Assembly: GCA_900556625.1 (NCBI GenBank)
Contig: USPQ01000006.1
Span: 1-64,000, forward strand
Source: an uncultured Bacteroides sp.
GTDB lineage: Bacteria > Bacteroidota > Bacteroidia > Bacteroidales > Bacteroidaceae
Length of the DNA stretch: 64,000 nt
Reading direction: 5' to 3'
Below are positions 54,531-63,962 of this stretch, one piece after another. The translations under genes and the position numbers were made by a program. Each line of letters starts with the position of its first letter. Position 1 is the first letter of the stretch. The notes under the pieces are model-generated. The model saw nothing but the letters and a program-made list of their open reading frames with translations. It had not been told where the DNA came from and searched no databases.

Positions 54531-55535
54531 ATGAAACATTTATTTATCAGGTTTCTTTTATTTTACCTGTTTTTTATTGGAATAAGCCCAATAAACGCAC
54601 AACACAGAAAGGCTGCTAATCCTATTTTATCCGGCTTTCATGCCGATCCGGAGATCTTATACTCCCGGCAGACCAAACGTTATTATATCTATCCTACCAG
54701 TGACGGTTTCCCCGGTTGGGGTGGAAGTTATTTTAAGGTCTTCTCTTCAAGGAATTTGAAGGAATGGAAAGAAGAAAGAGTCATTTTAGATATGAAAAAA
54801 GATGTCTCTTGGGCAAACGGAAATGCTTGGGCCCCCTGTATTGAAGAAAAGGAAATAGACGGGAAATATAAATACTTTTTTTATTACAGTGCAAATACTG
54901 TCACTAATAAAGGTAAGCAAATAGGAGTAGCCACGGCAAACTCACCGACCGGTCCGTTCACCGATTCCGGAAAACCGATTATCACTTCCTCACCTGTCGG
55001 ACAAGGGCAACAAATTGATGTGGATGTATTTACTGATCCCACATCAGGCAAAAGTTATCTCTACTGGGGGAACGGCTATATGGCAGGGGCCGAACTCAAT
55101 AATGATATGCTGTCTGTCAAAGAAGAAACAATCACGGTGATGACTCCCAAAGGCGGAACTCTGCAAACGTATGCTTTCCGAGAAGCTCCCTATGTATTCT
55201 TCAGAAAAGGAGTTTATTATTTCCTATGGTCCGTTGATGACACGGGATCACCCAATTATCATGTAGCTTATGGGACCGGCAATTCTCCATTAGGCCCCAT
55301 TCAGGTTGCCAAAGAACCGATTATTCTCATACAATCTCCTAAAGATGAAATTTACGGTCCGGCACATTGTTCGGTTCTTCAAGTTCCTGACAAAAAGGAC
55401 AGTTGGTTTATCGTATATCATCGTATTAATAAGGAATATCTGAAACATGGACCGGGTTGGCACCGTGAAGTCTGTATAGACCGGTTGGAATTTAATAAAG
55501 ACGGGACAATCAAGCAAGTAATTCCCACACCCTAA
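54531..55535 (+). CDS. GH43 glycosidase, divergent from the regulator
   Basis: A 334-residue exported five-bladed propeller with the classic GH43 residues: general base Asp in SGFHADPEILYS, pKa-setting Asp in QIDVDVFTDPTSGKSYL, and general acid Glu in REAPYVFFRKGVYYFLWS. It therefore belongs to the standard arabinosidase/xylosidase type of GH43, unlike the galactan-type GH43s of this locus. Signal peptide with FLLFYLFFIGISPINAQ. It is the only rightward gene of the locus and starts about 200 bases from the regulator start. An alpha-L-arabinofuranosidase role is likely but the linkage is not readable. Confidence 0.88.
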   Translation: MKHLFIRFLLFYLFFIGISPINAQHRKAANPILSGFHADPEILYSRQTKRYYIYPTSDGFPGWGGSYFKVFSSRNLKEWKEERVILDMKKDVSWANGNAWAPCIEEKEIDGKYKYFFYYSANTVTNKGKQIGVATANSPTGPFTDSGKPIITSSPVGQGQQIDVDVFTDPTSGKSYLYWGNGYMAGAELNNDMLSVKEETITVMTPKGGTLQTYAFREAPYVFFRKGVYYFLWSVDDTGSPNYHVAYGTGNSPLGPIQVAKEPIILIQSPKDEIYGPAHCSVLQVPDKKDSWFIVYHRINKEYLKHGPGWHREVCIDRLEFNKDGTIKQVIPTP

Positions 55536-55578
55536 TCCCATTATCAAGTTTCATTAGAAAATGATAAATCAGGATCAG

Positions 55579-55703
55579 GTAAAGTCAGTTTCCTTATGGG
55601 AAACTCTAGTTTCCAAGGCTCGAAACTTTAGTTTCAAAGGTTTGAAACCAATCGTTTCACTAAGGGAAACACTTTGTTTCTCGGTGAGAAACAGAATCGT
55701 TTG
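55579..55703. repeat. Array of 22-bp-spaced GAAAC-GTTTC palindromes (array 2)
   Basis: Five units start at 55600, 55622, 55644, 55666 and 55688, exactly 22 bp apart, after a decayed unit ending at 55592. Units read GAAACTCTAGTTTC, GAAACTTTAGTTTC, GAAACCAATCGTTTC, GAAACACTTTGTTTC and GAAACAGAATCGTTTG; spacers (CAAGGCTC, AAAGGTTT, ACTAAGG, TCGGTGA) are unrelated. Unit 4 swaps T/A for A/T on both arms, keeping the dyad. It is the same element type as the array at 22,834-23,001, here between two convergent genes. Confidence 0.82.
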
Positions 55704-55744
55704 CCTTAGCTACTTTTTCGCCTGTAGACCCTATCTAAATTGAA

Positions 55745-55840
55745 GGTGATAGGTGATAGATTAGGTGATAGGTTAGCGACAACCTATCACCATTCTGAAT
55801 GTACGATGAACAAGCAGTTTCAGAAGGGAGGTGATAGGTT
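55745..55840. repeat. GGTGATAGG repeats with an 11-bp hairpin
   Basis: GGTGATAG occurs at 55745, 55752, 55764 and 55830. The third copy extends to GGTGATAGGTT (55764-55774) and pairs perfectly with AACCTATCACC (55781-55791) across a 6-nt loop; the last copy repeats the same 11 bases (55830-55840). The remaining part of the 55,536-55,899 gap shows no gene. Confidence 0.7.
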
Positions 55841-55899
55841 GAAAGAGGATTCTTGTTTTTTACATAGGAAGAGGATTGCGAATATACAGGGTCCGGCAT

Positions 55900-57861
55900 T
55901 TATAATGTTTCTTCTATCCGATCAGAAAGCACAATTCCTCCTTGAGGATAAACTTCTAATTGCACCCTTCCCTTTTCTTTTACCTTCAAAGGTATAAGCT
56001 GAGGTTCTCCTCTCTTATCATCTTTATAAAGAGACACTGTTTTTCCGGCAAACATATCCAAATCAAACTTCAATTTTAACGGTTCACTTCCGGCATTTAC
56101 AGCTGCTACATACCAAGTATCTCCATGACGACGGGCTAAAACTATGTATTTTCCCGGATAACCTTCAATGAAACGTGTTTCATCCCAAGTGACAGGAACC
56201 TGTTTCATAAAATCCATGCAAACCGGAGAAACATCATTCAGATTATTCGGAGCAAGAGCAAAGTTCTGAACGGGGTTTTGGAATAGTATGGCTGTCGCCA
56301 ACTGGAATATGTCAGTAGTACGACGAGTGGTGCCTCCGTCATTGTTACGATTCAGACGCTTGTTCAGGAAGCAGCCGCCAAACTCCATACAGCCTACTGC
56401 GTTGCGAATGAACGGATGCAGGCAAGTATTGAATGCTTCTTCATCACAGAAATGCTGGCTGAACACCATATTCTCGGAAGCCAGCACAGCTTCACTGCCT
56501 ACATAATTGGGATACATACGTTCCCAGCCGCGAGGTAAGGTGCAACCATGGAAGATTACCATTAGCCCGTGGTCATCCGCATCGCTCAGGATCTCTTCAT
56601 ACAGGCGCATCGTCTCCTGTTTGTCGCCACCGAAAAAATCGACTTTGATTCCTTTTACACCCAGGCTTTGCAGCCATTTCATTTCACGTTTGCGGATGAT
56701 TGCATTGTCCATGTGATTAATCGGGCCTTGTTCAATGTCATTCCAATAGCCGGAGGAACTGTACCACAAAAATAATTCCACTCCTTTGCCACGTGCGTAG
56801 TCAATCAGAGATTTCATACGTTCACGGCCGATATTAGTATCCCACCAGTTATCTATCAGTGCATATTCATATCCCATAGCGGCGGCAAAATCAATGTAAC
56901 GCATCTGGTCGTCATAGTTGATACTGCCGTCCTGCCAAAGAATCCAACTCCATGTGCCACGCCCGAAACGGTAGTCATGCTTCGTCTCATAAAGAGGGTT
57001 TACGACATCCCAAGGAACAGTGGTTTCCACAATCGGTTTCAACGTTTCGCCGACGGTAATCGTACGCCAAGGGGTAGCACCGGGTAATGCGAATGCCGGA
57101 GCAACCGTTCCGTTGCCATTATTCTCTTCGGGCATCGGGAACGCCACTGTGTACAGATTGCCTTCACTGACATCGCTCAAACGGGAACCGCAATAGCGAC
57201 TGTCTACTCCTGTTTCGCTCACCAGCACCCAACCGGCGTCACCGATACGGAACAGACAAGGGAAAGTATATCCATGACCGTACTGCGAACGTTCGCTCAT
57301 CGGTGCATCCGCTTTATATTCTTCTTCATAACTCGGTTTTGTGCGCTTCCATCCGATCATCGCATCGCTCTGCGGACACAGGAAAGTTGTAGTCTGCCGC
57401 GGAAAACGGAAACCGGTCTGTTCATGATTGACGGTAACGCTGCCTTTCCCTCCCTGTCGCGGTAAGGTATAACGGAAAGCGACATCATTATTACTTACGC
57501 GGAAAACGATTCCTATCTTCTGTCCCTGCGCATTCTCCAAATTACAAGTCAGTTCATTCGCACGATAATGTACTTGGGAAGTCTTAATACGTGTCTGATG
57601 ATAGACAGTATCTATCACCTCTACGGAATGTCCCGACAACTTCAGGGCTTTCGTAAAGTCGCCTATATTCGTGCTGATTCCCAAAGGAGATTTTTCCAGC
57701 ATTGCTTTCCCGTTGTAGGTAACGGAATAGCAGGGAGTTTCTTCGTCCTGCACAAATACAACTAATTGCAGTTTCTCATCCGGGCCTTTCACTACTACAT
57801 CTTGTGCTGCAAGGCTATTCAGGCTGAGAGATATCGCCAATATGCTTACAATGTTTTTCAT
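55900..57861 (-). CDS. GH97 glycosidase, probable retaining alpha-galactosidase type
   Basis: A 653-residue exported GH97 enzyme (start ATG 57861, signal peptide IVSILAISLSLNSLAAQ; an upstream in-frame start at 57936 is rejected). An N-terminal beta-sandwich (to about residue 265) precedes a (beta/alpha)8 barrel. Retaining GH97 enzymes use an Asp nucleophile, and here GIKVDFFGGDKQ supplies one near residue 407, whereas inverting SusB-type members use glutamates. An alpha-galactosidase is therefore more likely than an alpha-glucosidase; other retaining specificities (such as beta-L-arabinopyranosidase) occur in the family. Last gene of the GH35-GH43-GH51-GH97 arm. Confidence 0.88.
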   Translation of the reverse strand: MKNIVSILAISLSLNSLAAQDVVVKGPDEKLQLVVFVQDEETPCYSVTYNGKAMLEKSPLGISTNIGDFTKALKLSGHSVEVIDTVYHQTRIKTSQVHYRANELTCNLENAQGQKIGIVFRVSNNDVAFRYTLPRQGGKGSVTVNHEQTGFRFPRQTTTFLCPQSDAMIGWKRTKPSYEEEYKADAPMSERSQYGHGYTFPCLFRIGDAGWVLVSETGVDSRYCGSRLSDVSEGNLYTVAFPMPEENNGNGTVAPAFALPGATPWRTITVGETLKPIVETTVPWDVVNPLYETKHDYRFGRGTWSWILWQDGSINYDDQMRYIDFAAAMGYEYALIDNWWDTNIGRERMKSLIDYARGKGVELFLWYSSSGYWNDIEQGPINHMDNAIIRKREMKWLQSLGVKGIKVDFFGGDKQETMRLYEEILSDADDHGLMVIFHGCTLPRGWERMYPNYVGSEAVLASENMVFSQHFCDEEAFNTCLHPFIRNAVGCMEFGGCFLNKRLNRNNDGGTTRRTTDIFQLATAILFQNPVQNFALAPNNLNDVSPVCMDFMKQVPVTWDETRFIEGYPGKYIVLARRHGDTWYVAAVNAGSEPLKLKFDLDMFAGKTVSLYKDDKRGEPQLIPLKVKEKGRVQLEVYPQGGIVLSDRIEETL

Positions 57862-57939
57862 ATATACTAATTCCAGCTTATTATCTTTAGAAAATTCACA
57901 TCTACCCCCAGATACGTTCTTTTTCACTTCCAGCAACTT

Positions 57940-60399
57940 CTACTTCGTTTTCAGACGAATCACCGTAAATGAATAGGCGGGTAGTTGCTGCTTGAAGTTT
58001 GCTCCGACTTCGATAGTGTCGGTCACGGGAAGTGGAGTTGATTCCGGTACACCTGCCAATACTGTCCTTACAGCAGAAGGTTGAACACTGCCTATGCCAG
58101 GTAATTGTATTTCTGTCTCCACACTGACAGGCAATAAGTTGACCAGTTTCACAATCACATCTCCGGTCTTGCTATCGCGGACAATGGAGGAACCGATACG
58201 AAGCTTCACCCGGTTGTCCTGATTATCAAGAATTATCTGTGAGGGGATATAATGGCTACCTGCATTCTGCCCATATAACTTTTGAACGTAATATCCGGTA
58301 GTCGGTTTCACTTCACGGTTATTGAAGTAAATCAAGTCCGGGCTCCATTGGGTATGCTTTTCTTTTGCCAGCAAAGGAGCATAAGAAGTCATGTGTACTA
58401 CGTCTCCATTACGTTCCAAGGCGGTCAGGTAAAGAGCTTCAGTCAATGCTGTTTCCATATTGGCTTTCCGCCCGGGAATATGAGTGGCATATTCGCCTAG
58501 ATAAACTTTAGTCTTTTTTGAACGGTCGTATTTATCGTAGAAGTCCTGATTATGCAGAAACCACCCCGGAGACTGATAATAATGTTCGTCTACCATAGGA
58601 ATGCCTAATTTATCCGCCAACTTCCAACCTTCGACGTAATCGGTACCTTCATTGAAAGGACCAACTGTACCTACAACGATTATTTCAGGGTATTTCTCCT
58701 TAATCGCATTGAAAATCATCGTAAAGCGTTCCTCGAAAATATCAGTGATAAGATCCTCATTACCGATACCTATATACTTCAGATTGAAAGGCTTCGGATG
58801 TCCGGATTCGGCACGTACCTTTCCCCATTTTGTCTTTCGGGCGTCACCATTCGCCCATTCTATCAAATCCAGAATATCCTGAATATAAGCAGGCATTTCA
58901 CTCATCGGGATACCGCCTTGTTGTCCGCCTCTCAAATCACCGTGACAAGCAGAGTTCTGACAAGGCACACCGGCAGCAAGCACCGGAAGCGGTTCGGCAC
59001 CTATATCCTCGCAAAACTGGAAATATTCATAATAACCCAGTCCCATGCTCTGATGATACCCCCAAAGGTTGCGGGCAGATTTACGGGCTTCCAACGGGCC
59101 AATCGTATTTTTCCATTGATAGATATTCTTCAAACCGTCTCCATGAGCTACACAACCACCGGGGAAACGGACAAAGCGAGGATGTATATCGGCTAGTGTC
59201 TGCGCCAAATCGGCACGCAGACCATTCTTTCTACCTTTGAATGTATTCTGTGGAAAAAGAGAAATCATATCCAATTCGACTTCTCCCACTGATTGCAGTT
59301 GAAGTTCCAGATGCGTATCGGCAGCTGTTTTTGCAGTCAATACAGTTTTATAAGTTTTCCATGAACGGGAAGAAACGGTTATCGATGCCTCTCCCTGCAC
59401 TGTGCCATTGGAATCTATCAAACGTACCTGCAATTTGTTAGATTTATGTCCGGCCGGAATACGTCCAAACAAAGAGAAATCATACTTTTCGCCGGCTTGA
59501 AGGGCTATCCCATCAAACCCTGCATTTGTCAGTACAGCTCCCGGCTGTTGTATATTCAACACAGCGTAATGAGGATTATTCGGATGAACGGGATCGGAGG
59601 TATTTATTGTGAATGTGGCATTATCTCCCTCCAACTTCCAGGAATGCGTACTGTTCCAATTCTTATCTCCCTCACGGTCGGACGGATCATATTCAAAATC
59701 CCTGTTTTGAATCAGTTCTGCGTATAAGCCACCATCAGCAGAATAGTTAATATCTTCGAAGAATATTCCCAACAGCAAATTACTGATTTCTTTTGTTTCC
59801 TCCGGTTGTACCGTAATCGTCGCTTTTACAGGTTTCAGCCCGGCAAAACGCTCTTTATCTTGTACCGGACGTTCTGCATGCAAAAAATTCCGGTATTGGT
59901 TCCTTTCATAGTGTTTCGTCAATTTGTCCACCAGTGTCCAAGATACCCGATTAATATTTCCGGTCTGTTCCTGCCCGTCAATAGTTACCTTTACTCTTGT
60001 TCCCTCAAAATCAGAGGTTACTTGAGGATATTTCTGACTTTCCCAATAAACCAGGTCTTTCGATTTTGCCTGCCCGTATCCGTCATGTGTATTCAACTTC
60101 CATGTGCAGAGCCATCCGCCGTCAGGAAGTTGCTTCAAGAACGGATCGAGCATTTTCTTCTGCGATCCCCAACGGCTATAATCACAACGGAGGTATCCGG
60201 TTCCCTGTCCTACTGCGAACCAATGCTTCTGATCCATGCTCCAGGCAAAACGAAGTCCGCTGCGTCCGTCATCCCGGGAAGTTGCATACGAAAATAGAAA
60301 AACGGAATCCGGAGTGTTCGCCGCCTCTCCGATTGCAGCTAAAGTAACCTGTTGGAACGACAAAAACAAGACAATTACTAGCAGGAATAATTTTTTCAT
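57940..60399 (-). CDS. GH51 alpha-L-arabinofuranosidase with N-terminal propeller-like segment
   Basis: An 819-residue exported enzyme (start ATG 60399). The C-terminal two-thirds (about residues 195-819) are GH51: SADGGLYAELIQNRDFE, RFVRFPGGCVAHG, acid/base Glu in YIGIGNEDL (near 547) and nucleophile Glu in VYLGEYA (near 635). The first 130 mature residues (SVFLFSYATSRDDGRSGLRFAWS, WLCTWKLNTHDGYGQAKSKDLVYWES) look like one or two blades of a GH43-type propeller, too short to be a full domain. The enzyme would remove arabinofuranosyl side chains from arabinogalactan. Confidence 0.9.
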   Translation of the reverse strand: MKKLFLLVIVLFLSFQQVTLAAIGEAANTPDSVFLFSYATSRDDGRSGLRFAWSMDQKHWFAVGQGTGYLRCDYSRWGSQKKMLDPFLKQLPDGGWLCTWKLNTHDGYGQAKSKDLVYWESQKYPQVTSDFEGTRVKVTIDGQEQTGNINRVSWTLVDKLTKHYERNQYRNFLHAERPVQDKERFAGLKPVKATITVQPEETKEISNLLLGIFFEDINYSADGGLYAELIQNRDFEYDPSDREGDKNWNSTHSWKLEGDNATFTINTSDPVHPNNPHYAVLNIQQPGAVLTNAGFDGIALQAGEKYDFSLFGRIPAGHKSNKLQVRLIDSNGTVQGEASITVSSRSWKTYKTVLTAKTAADTHLELQLQSVGEVELDMISLFPQNTFKGRKNGLRADLAQTLADIHPRFVRFPGGCVAHGDGLKNIYQWKNTIGPLEARKSARNLWGYHQSMGLGYYEYFQFCEDIGAEPLPVLAAGVPCQNSACHGDLRGGQQGGIPMSEMPAYIQDILDLIEWANGDARKTKWGKVRAESGHPKPFNLKYIGIGNEDLITDIFEERFTMIFNAIKEKYPEIIVVGTVGPFNEGTDYVEGWKLADKLGIPMVDEHYYQSPGWFLHNQDFYDKYDRSKKTKVYLGEYATHIPGRKANMETALTEALYLTALERNGDVVHMTSYAPLLAKEKHTQWSPDLIYFNNREVKPTTGYYVQKLYGQNAGSHYIPSQIILDNQDNRVKLRIGSSIVRDSKTGDVIVKLVNLLPVSVETEIQLPGIGSVQPSAVRTVLAGVPESTPLPVTDTIEVGANFKQQLPAYSFTVIRLKTK

Positions 60400-60591
60400 G
60401 GCATAAGTATCATTAAGATTATCAATCATAAAGACAAACTCTTCACTGTTATGAGAAGCACATATTGAGTGTAAAATCACCAATTATTATTCAAAGGCAT
60501 ATCAAGAAACAAGCGAACAAGAACAAATTGTACGCCTTTCCTGTCTTATGTATTATTTTCCAGTCTTAAGGCAGCAATTTGCTCCGGCTTA

Positions 60592-61563
60592 TCATAGGCC
60601 GGTTGGTTTGCCGTAGACCTTATACAAACGTTTCAATTCTTTTTCAGTGATAGGTATCACAGTTCCGTGACGAGGGTGAAAGTCCATACTGACAGCATGA
60701 TCTATGACTTTAAAATTTTCCAGGTCGGTACTTTCCGTAAACTGGTATTTGCCTTTCATATATACATCGTACATCAGGATATACTTGTCCGAACCTATTA
60801 GCGGAAAGATACTCGAACCTTCTACCGCTTCTTTCGTCTGCTGTTTGTATTCCCCTGATTCCGTCCATTGTCCGGAAGTCAGGGAGACGGTAGTCGCTTT
60901 CTTGATGCCGTTTCCATCTCCTTCTGTCTTATAAAACAGATGATACAGTCCATCTTTATAGATGATATCTCCGTCGATACATGACTTGCCATTTTTAGGA
61001 AGAAACAAGGGCTTCGGCTCACCTTCAAGGTCGGTAAAGTCTTTATTCGCATACGCATAATAAATGATATCTGCGCCATTGCCATGCTTCATTGACCAAT
61101 ATACCATATACTTTCCGGCTTCTTTGTCATAAACGGTCTGTGGAGCCCATACACGTTTCAGGTTTTCCTGGGCAGGATATTTCTTTTGAATATTGACAAT
61201 ATTGGAAGTCCAGTGCACCAGGTCCTTCGATTTCAACAGCACCATGGCACGGTTGGAATCCCAACCGTTTCCGGACACCATGTCGGTGACAACCATATAG
61301 AATGTTTTACCGTTCTCACAACGCAAGATATGAGGATCACGTACCCCACCCGTAGAACTAATCACACGGGAATCAAGTACAGGTTGGTTACCATTCAGGG
61401 CTTTATAATTATATCCGTCGAGGCTGACTGCCATGCGGATCGCTTCTTCGCTCATCCGGTTCCCGGTAAAGTAGACAAACAAGTAAGCGGATTGCTGGCA
61501 GTAACCGGTCAGCACTCCTATAAAAAGGAGTGCTAAAAGGGTAGTATATTTCTTCATATTCAT
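60592..61563 (-). CDS. GH43-family glycosidase
   Basis: A 323-residue exported propeller protein (signal LLALLFIGVLTGYCQQ). GGVRDPHILR supplies the base Asp, SCIDGDIIYKDGLYHLFYKTEG the second Asp and AVEGSSIFPL the acid Glu. Many relatives in Bacteroides arabinan/arabinogalactan loci are arabinosidases; substrate unproven. Its C-terminal end is odd: directly after the stop, another frame stays open to 60546 and reads YDKPEQIAALRLENNT, as if a one-base shift cut the tail (see findings). It lies 28 bases downstream of the GH35 gene. Confidence 0.85.
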   Translation of the reverse strand: MNMKKYTTLLALLFIGVLTGYCQQSAYLFVYFTGNRMSEEAIRMAVSLDGYNYKALNGNQPVLDSRVISSTGGVRDPHILRCENGKTFYMVVTDMVSGNGWDSNRAMVLLKSKDLVHWTSNIVNIQKKYPAQENLKRVWAPQTVYDKEAGKYMVYWSMKHGNGADIIYYAYANKDFTDLEGEPKPLFLPKNGKSCIDGDIIYKDGLYHLFYKTEGDGNGIKKATTVSLTSGQWTESGEYKQQTKEAVEGSSIFPLIGSDKYILMYDVYMKGKYQFTESTDLENFKVIDHAVSMDFHPRHGTVIPITEKELKRLYKVYGKPTGL

Positions 61564-61591
61564 TTAATATTCAGCACTTGGCTGGGAGTAA

Positions 61592-63928
61592 TCAATACTT
61601 GAAATCGGCTGGTTTCACATAGACACGATATTCTTTAATCATACCCGGATAATTCTTTTCGGCACGGGGCAGATAACGGAAGCCTGTTACAGTCTCCACC
61701 TTACTCAAATCAATCACCAGTTGGTGAGGATACGCCACATTATCTACTGTCATCCAGAAAGTAGATTCCTGTAAATCGAAAATCTTATCGGCTGTACGGT
61801 TACCGCTGCGTGTTTCCTCACTATCGGCATAACGAATCTTCCAATGTTCTCGGGATACCGGTTTGCCGTCCGCACCCAGAACATCAAATTCTGCAATAGC
61901 AGCAATATTGTCATTTGCCTGTGGTGAAAGAGCTTCGAGACAAAAATAACGTCCTTTCACCGGAGTAGTAAAACGTACTTCCTGCCAGCCGTTGCCCGGA
62001 GTAAATGCACCTTCGTGTGCAACCTTCTCGCCTGTCAGTTTCAGTTTCTCTCCCTCTTTGCGATGAGTTTCCGGTGCTTTTTCACGAAGCACATCCAAGA
62101 GGGGTTTCTTCAGGCCTTTGATAGAAGCTTTGGCGGGACCTTTCAAGTCAAGAACAAGAATCTCATTCTCACCTTCTTTCAGCCAACATCCCGGCATAAA
62201 GAGAGTCTGCTGAGGACCAATCTCCCAGAAACGTCCCATAGCATGACCGTTCACCCATACCATACCTTTTCCCCAAGTACTCATATCAAGGAAAGTATCA
62301 CCGACTTTGTCCAGTTTAAAGGTCGTTTTATAGTAAGCAGGCATAGCTGGTAATATTTTCGTATCCTGATAGTTCTTATTCTTAATAAAGGAGTAATCTA
62401 CAGGGAAGCTGTACACCGTCCAGTTTTTCAGTTCTTTTGACCGGTCGCCGGAAACAAGTTCCACCTTTTCCGTGATTCCCTTCCGGTCGTGAATGGACTT
62501 ATCAAAGTTTACACGTCCCATAGCCTCTACCAGAATATCCAGTTGCGTCCCTTTCTTCAAAGCAGGCAACACCGTCGTGAACTCACCTTTACGACGATCC
62601 AAACGTGTCAACAGTTTACCGTCAGCATAGATTTGTGCCCAATCATGCACTTCGGTAATCTTCAGAGTCGTTCCGGATTTTACAGCTTCGGGCAATGTCG
62701 TCCGATACAGAATTGTTCCCCAACCTTGGTTAAATTGTTCCATAGGTTGAATATCCACCGTTTGTTTTGCTTCCGGCAGATTAGAGAAAAGAGGAGCTAT
62801 TTTTGTAAAATGAAACTCAGGAATTTCAATGACCGGCAATGCGGCAGGTATTTCAGGCAACGCTTCACCGGCAGGAAGATATGTTTTCAATAAATCGCGA
62901 AGCAGGAAATACTTCTCTGTCGTCCAACCGGCTTCACTGATAGGAGCGTCATAATCATAGGAACTGCACATGGCAGAATAAGCAGGATTATTAGCACCTC
63001 CCCAATGTCCGAAAGTGGTTCCACCGTGAGTCATATAAAGACTGAAAGAAATATTACGATCGAGCATATCCTTGATTCCCTGTACCATGTCTTTTGCAGG
63101 ACGCGTCTCATGTTTTCGTCCCCAATGGTCGAACCAGCCACTCCAGAATTCACTGCACATCAACGGAGTTTCCGGACGAAGTTCTTTCAGTTTCTTGAAT
63201 TGTTGGTCAATATTGGCACCGGTTCCAAAATTCACAGTCCAGAGCAAATCCTCCAATGCGTTATTTGTGAAGTTACTACTCCAGTCACACTGGAAAAGAG
63301 GCACATCCGTAAACCCTGATTCGCGTACCAAATCACGCACGGCAGCTACATAAGGCTTGTCGGTTGCATAAGAGCTGTATTCATTCTCTACCTGCACCAT
63401 GATGATATTACCACCTTTATTTACTTGCAGTGGCGCCAATTGTTTGCCGACTTCTTTCATAAAGATGCCTACGCGCTCCATATAATAGGGATCGAGCGTA
63501 CGAAGCGCCACATCTTTTTTCTTCAGCAGCCACCAGGGAAGACCTCCCATTTCCCATTCCGCACACACATAAGGACCGGGACGGACAATGACATACATCC
63601 CATGCTTTTGTGCCGCACGACAGAAAGCAGCAATATCGTTCTGACCGGAAAAGTCAAACTTACCTTCTTCCTGTTCATGGATATTCCAAAAGATATAGAT
63701 ACAAATGGTATTCATCCCCAATGCTTTGCACATCTCAATACGATGTTCCCAATAAGCTTGCGGGATACGGGTGTAATGAAGTTCGGCGGCCTTCACCACA
63801 AATGGTTCACCATCCAGCAAAAAGGTATTCTTGCCGGCTTCAAATTTGCGGGCAGTAGTTTGTGCCTGTGCACTACTAAAGATAACGACTGTAAAAAGTA
63901 CCAGTAAAGCAATCAATCTGTTTCTCAT
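61592..63928 (-). CDS. GH35 beta-galactosidase with C-terminal discoidin-like domain
   Basis: A 778-residue exported beta-galactosidase. The barrel (about residues 25-345) shows AAELHYTRIPQAYWEHRI, GGLPWWLLKKKD, acid/base Glu in MVQVENEYSSY and nucleophile Glu in MCSEFWSGWFDHWG. Jelly-roll domains follow (about 390-610), then a F5/8C-like C-terminal domain (about 630-778, AIAEFDVLGADGKPVSREHW). It should remove terminal beta-galactose from arabinogalactan side chains. First gene of the second leftward arm. Confidence 0.95.
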   Translation of the reverse strand: MRNRLIALLVLFTVVIFSSAQAQTTARKFEAGKNTFLLDGEPFVVKAAELHYTRIPQAYWEHRIEMCKALGMNTICIYIFWNIHEQEEGKFDFSGQNDIAAFCRAAQKHGMYVIVRPGPYVCAEWEMGGLPWWLLKKKDVALRTLDPYYMERVGIFMKEVGKQLAPLQVNKGGNIIMVQVENEYSSYATDKPYVAAVRDLVRESGFTDVPLFQCDWSSNFTNNALEDLLWTVNFGTGANIDQQFKKLKELRPETPLMCSEFWSGWFDHWGRKHETRPAKDMVQGIKDMLDRNISFSLYMTHGGTTFGHWGGANNPAYSAMCSSYDYDAPISEAGWTTEKYFLLRDLLKTYLPAGEALPEIPAALPVIEIPEFHFTKIAPLFSNLPEAKQTVDIQPMEQFNQGWGTILYRTTLPEAVKSGTTLKITEVHDWAQIYADGKLLTRLDRRKGEFTTVLPALKKGTQLDILVEAMGRVNFDKSIHDRKGITEKVELVSGDRSKELKNWTVYSFPVDYSFIKNKNYQDTKILPAMPAYYKTTFKLDKVGDTFLDMSTWGKGMVWVNGHAMGRFWEIGPQQTLFMPGCWLKEGENEILVLDLKGPAKASIKGLKKPLLDVLREKAPETHRKEGEKLKLTGEKVAHEGAFTPGNGWQEVRFTTPVKGRYFCLEALSPQANDNIAAIAEFDVLGADGKPVSREHWKIRYADSEETRSGNRTADKIFDLQESTFWMTVDNVAYPHQLVIDLSKVETVTGFRYLPRAEKNYPGMIKEYRVYVKPADFKY

Positions 63929-63962
63929 GGTTTATTCAAAATAGAATTTTAATAGTATACGA

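Noticed and set aside
55740..55997. Protein-coding frame of 85 codons with GDRLGDRL repeats
   Set aside because: It results from the GGTGATAGG repeats and runs into the GH97 gene on the other strand; no promoter, and composition is repeat-driven.
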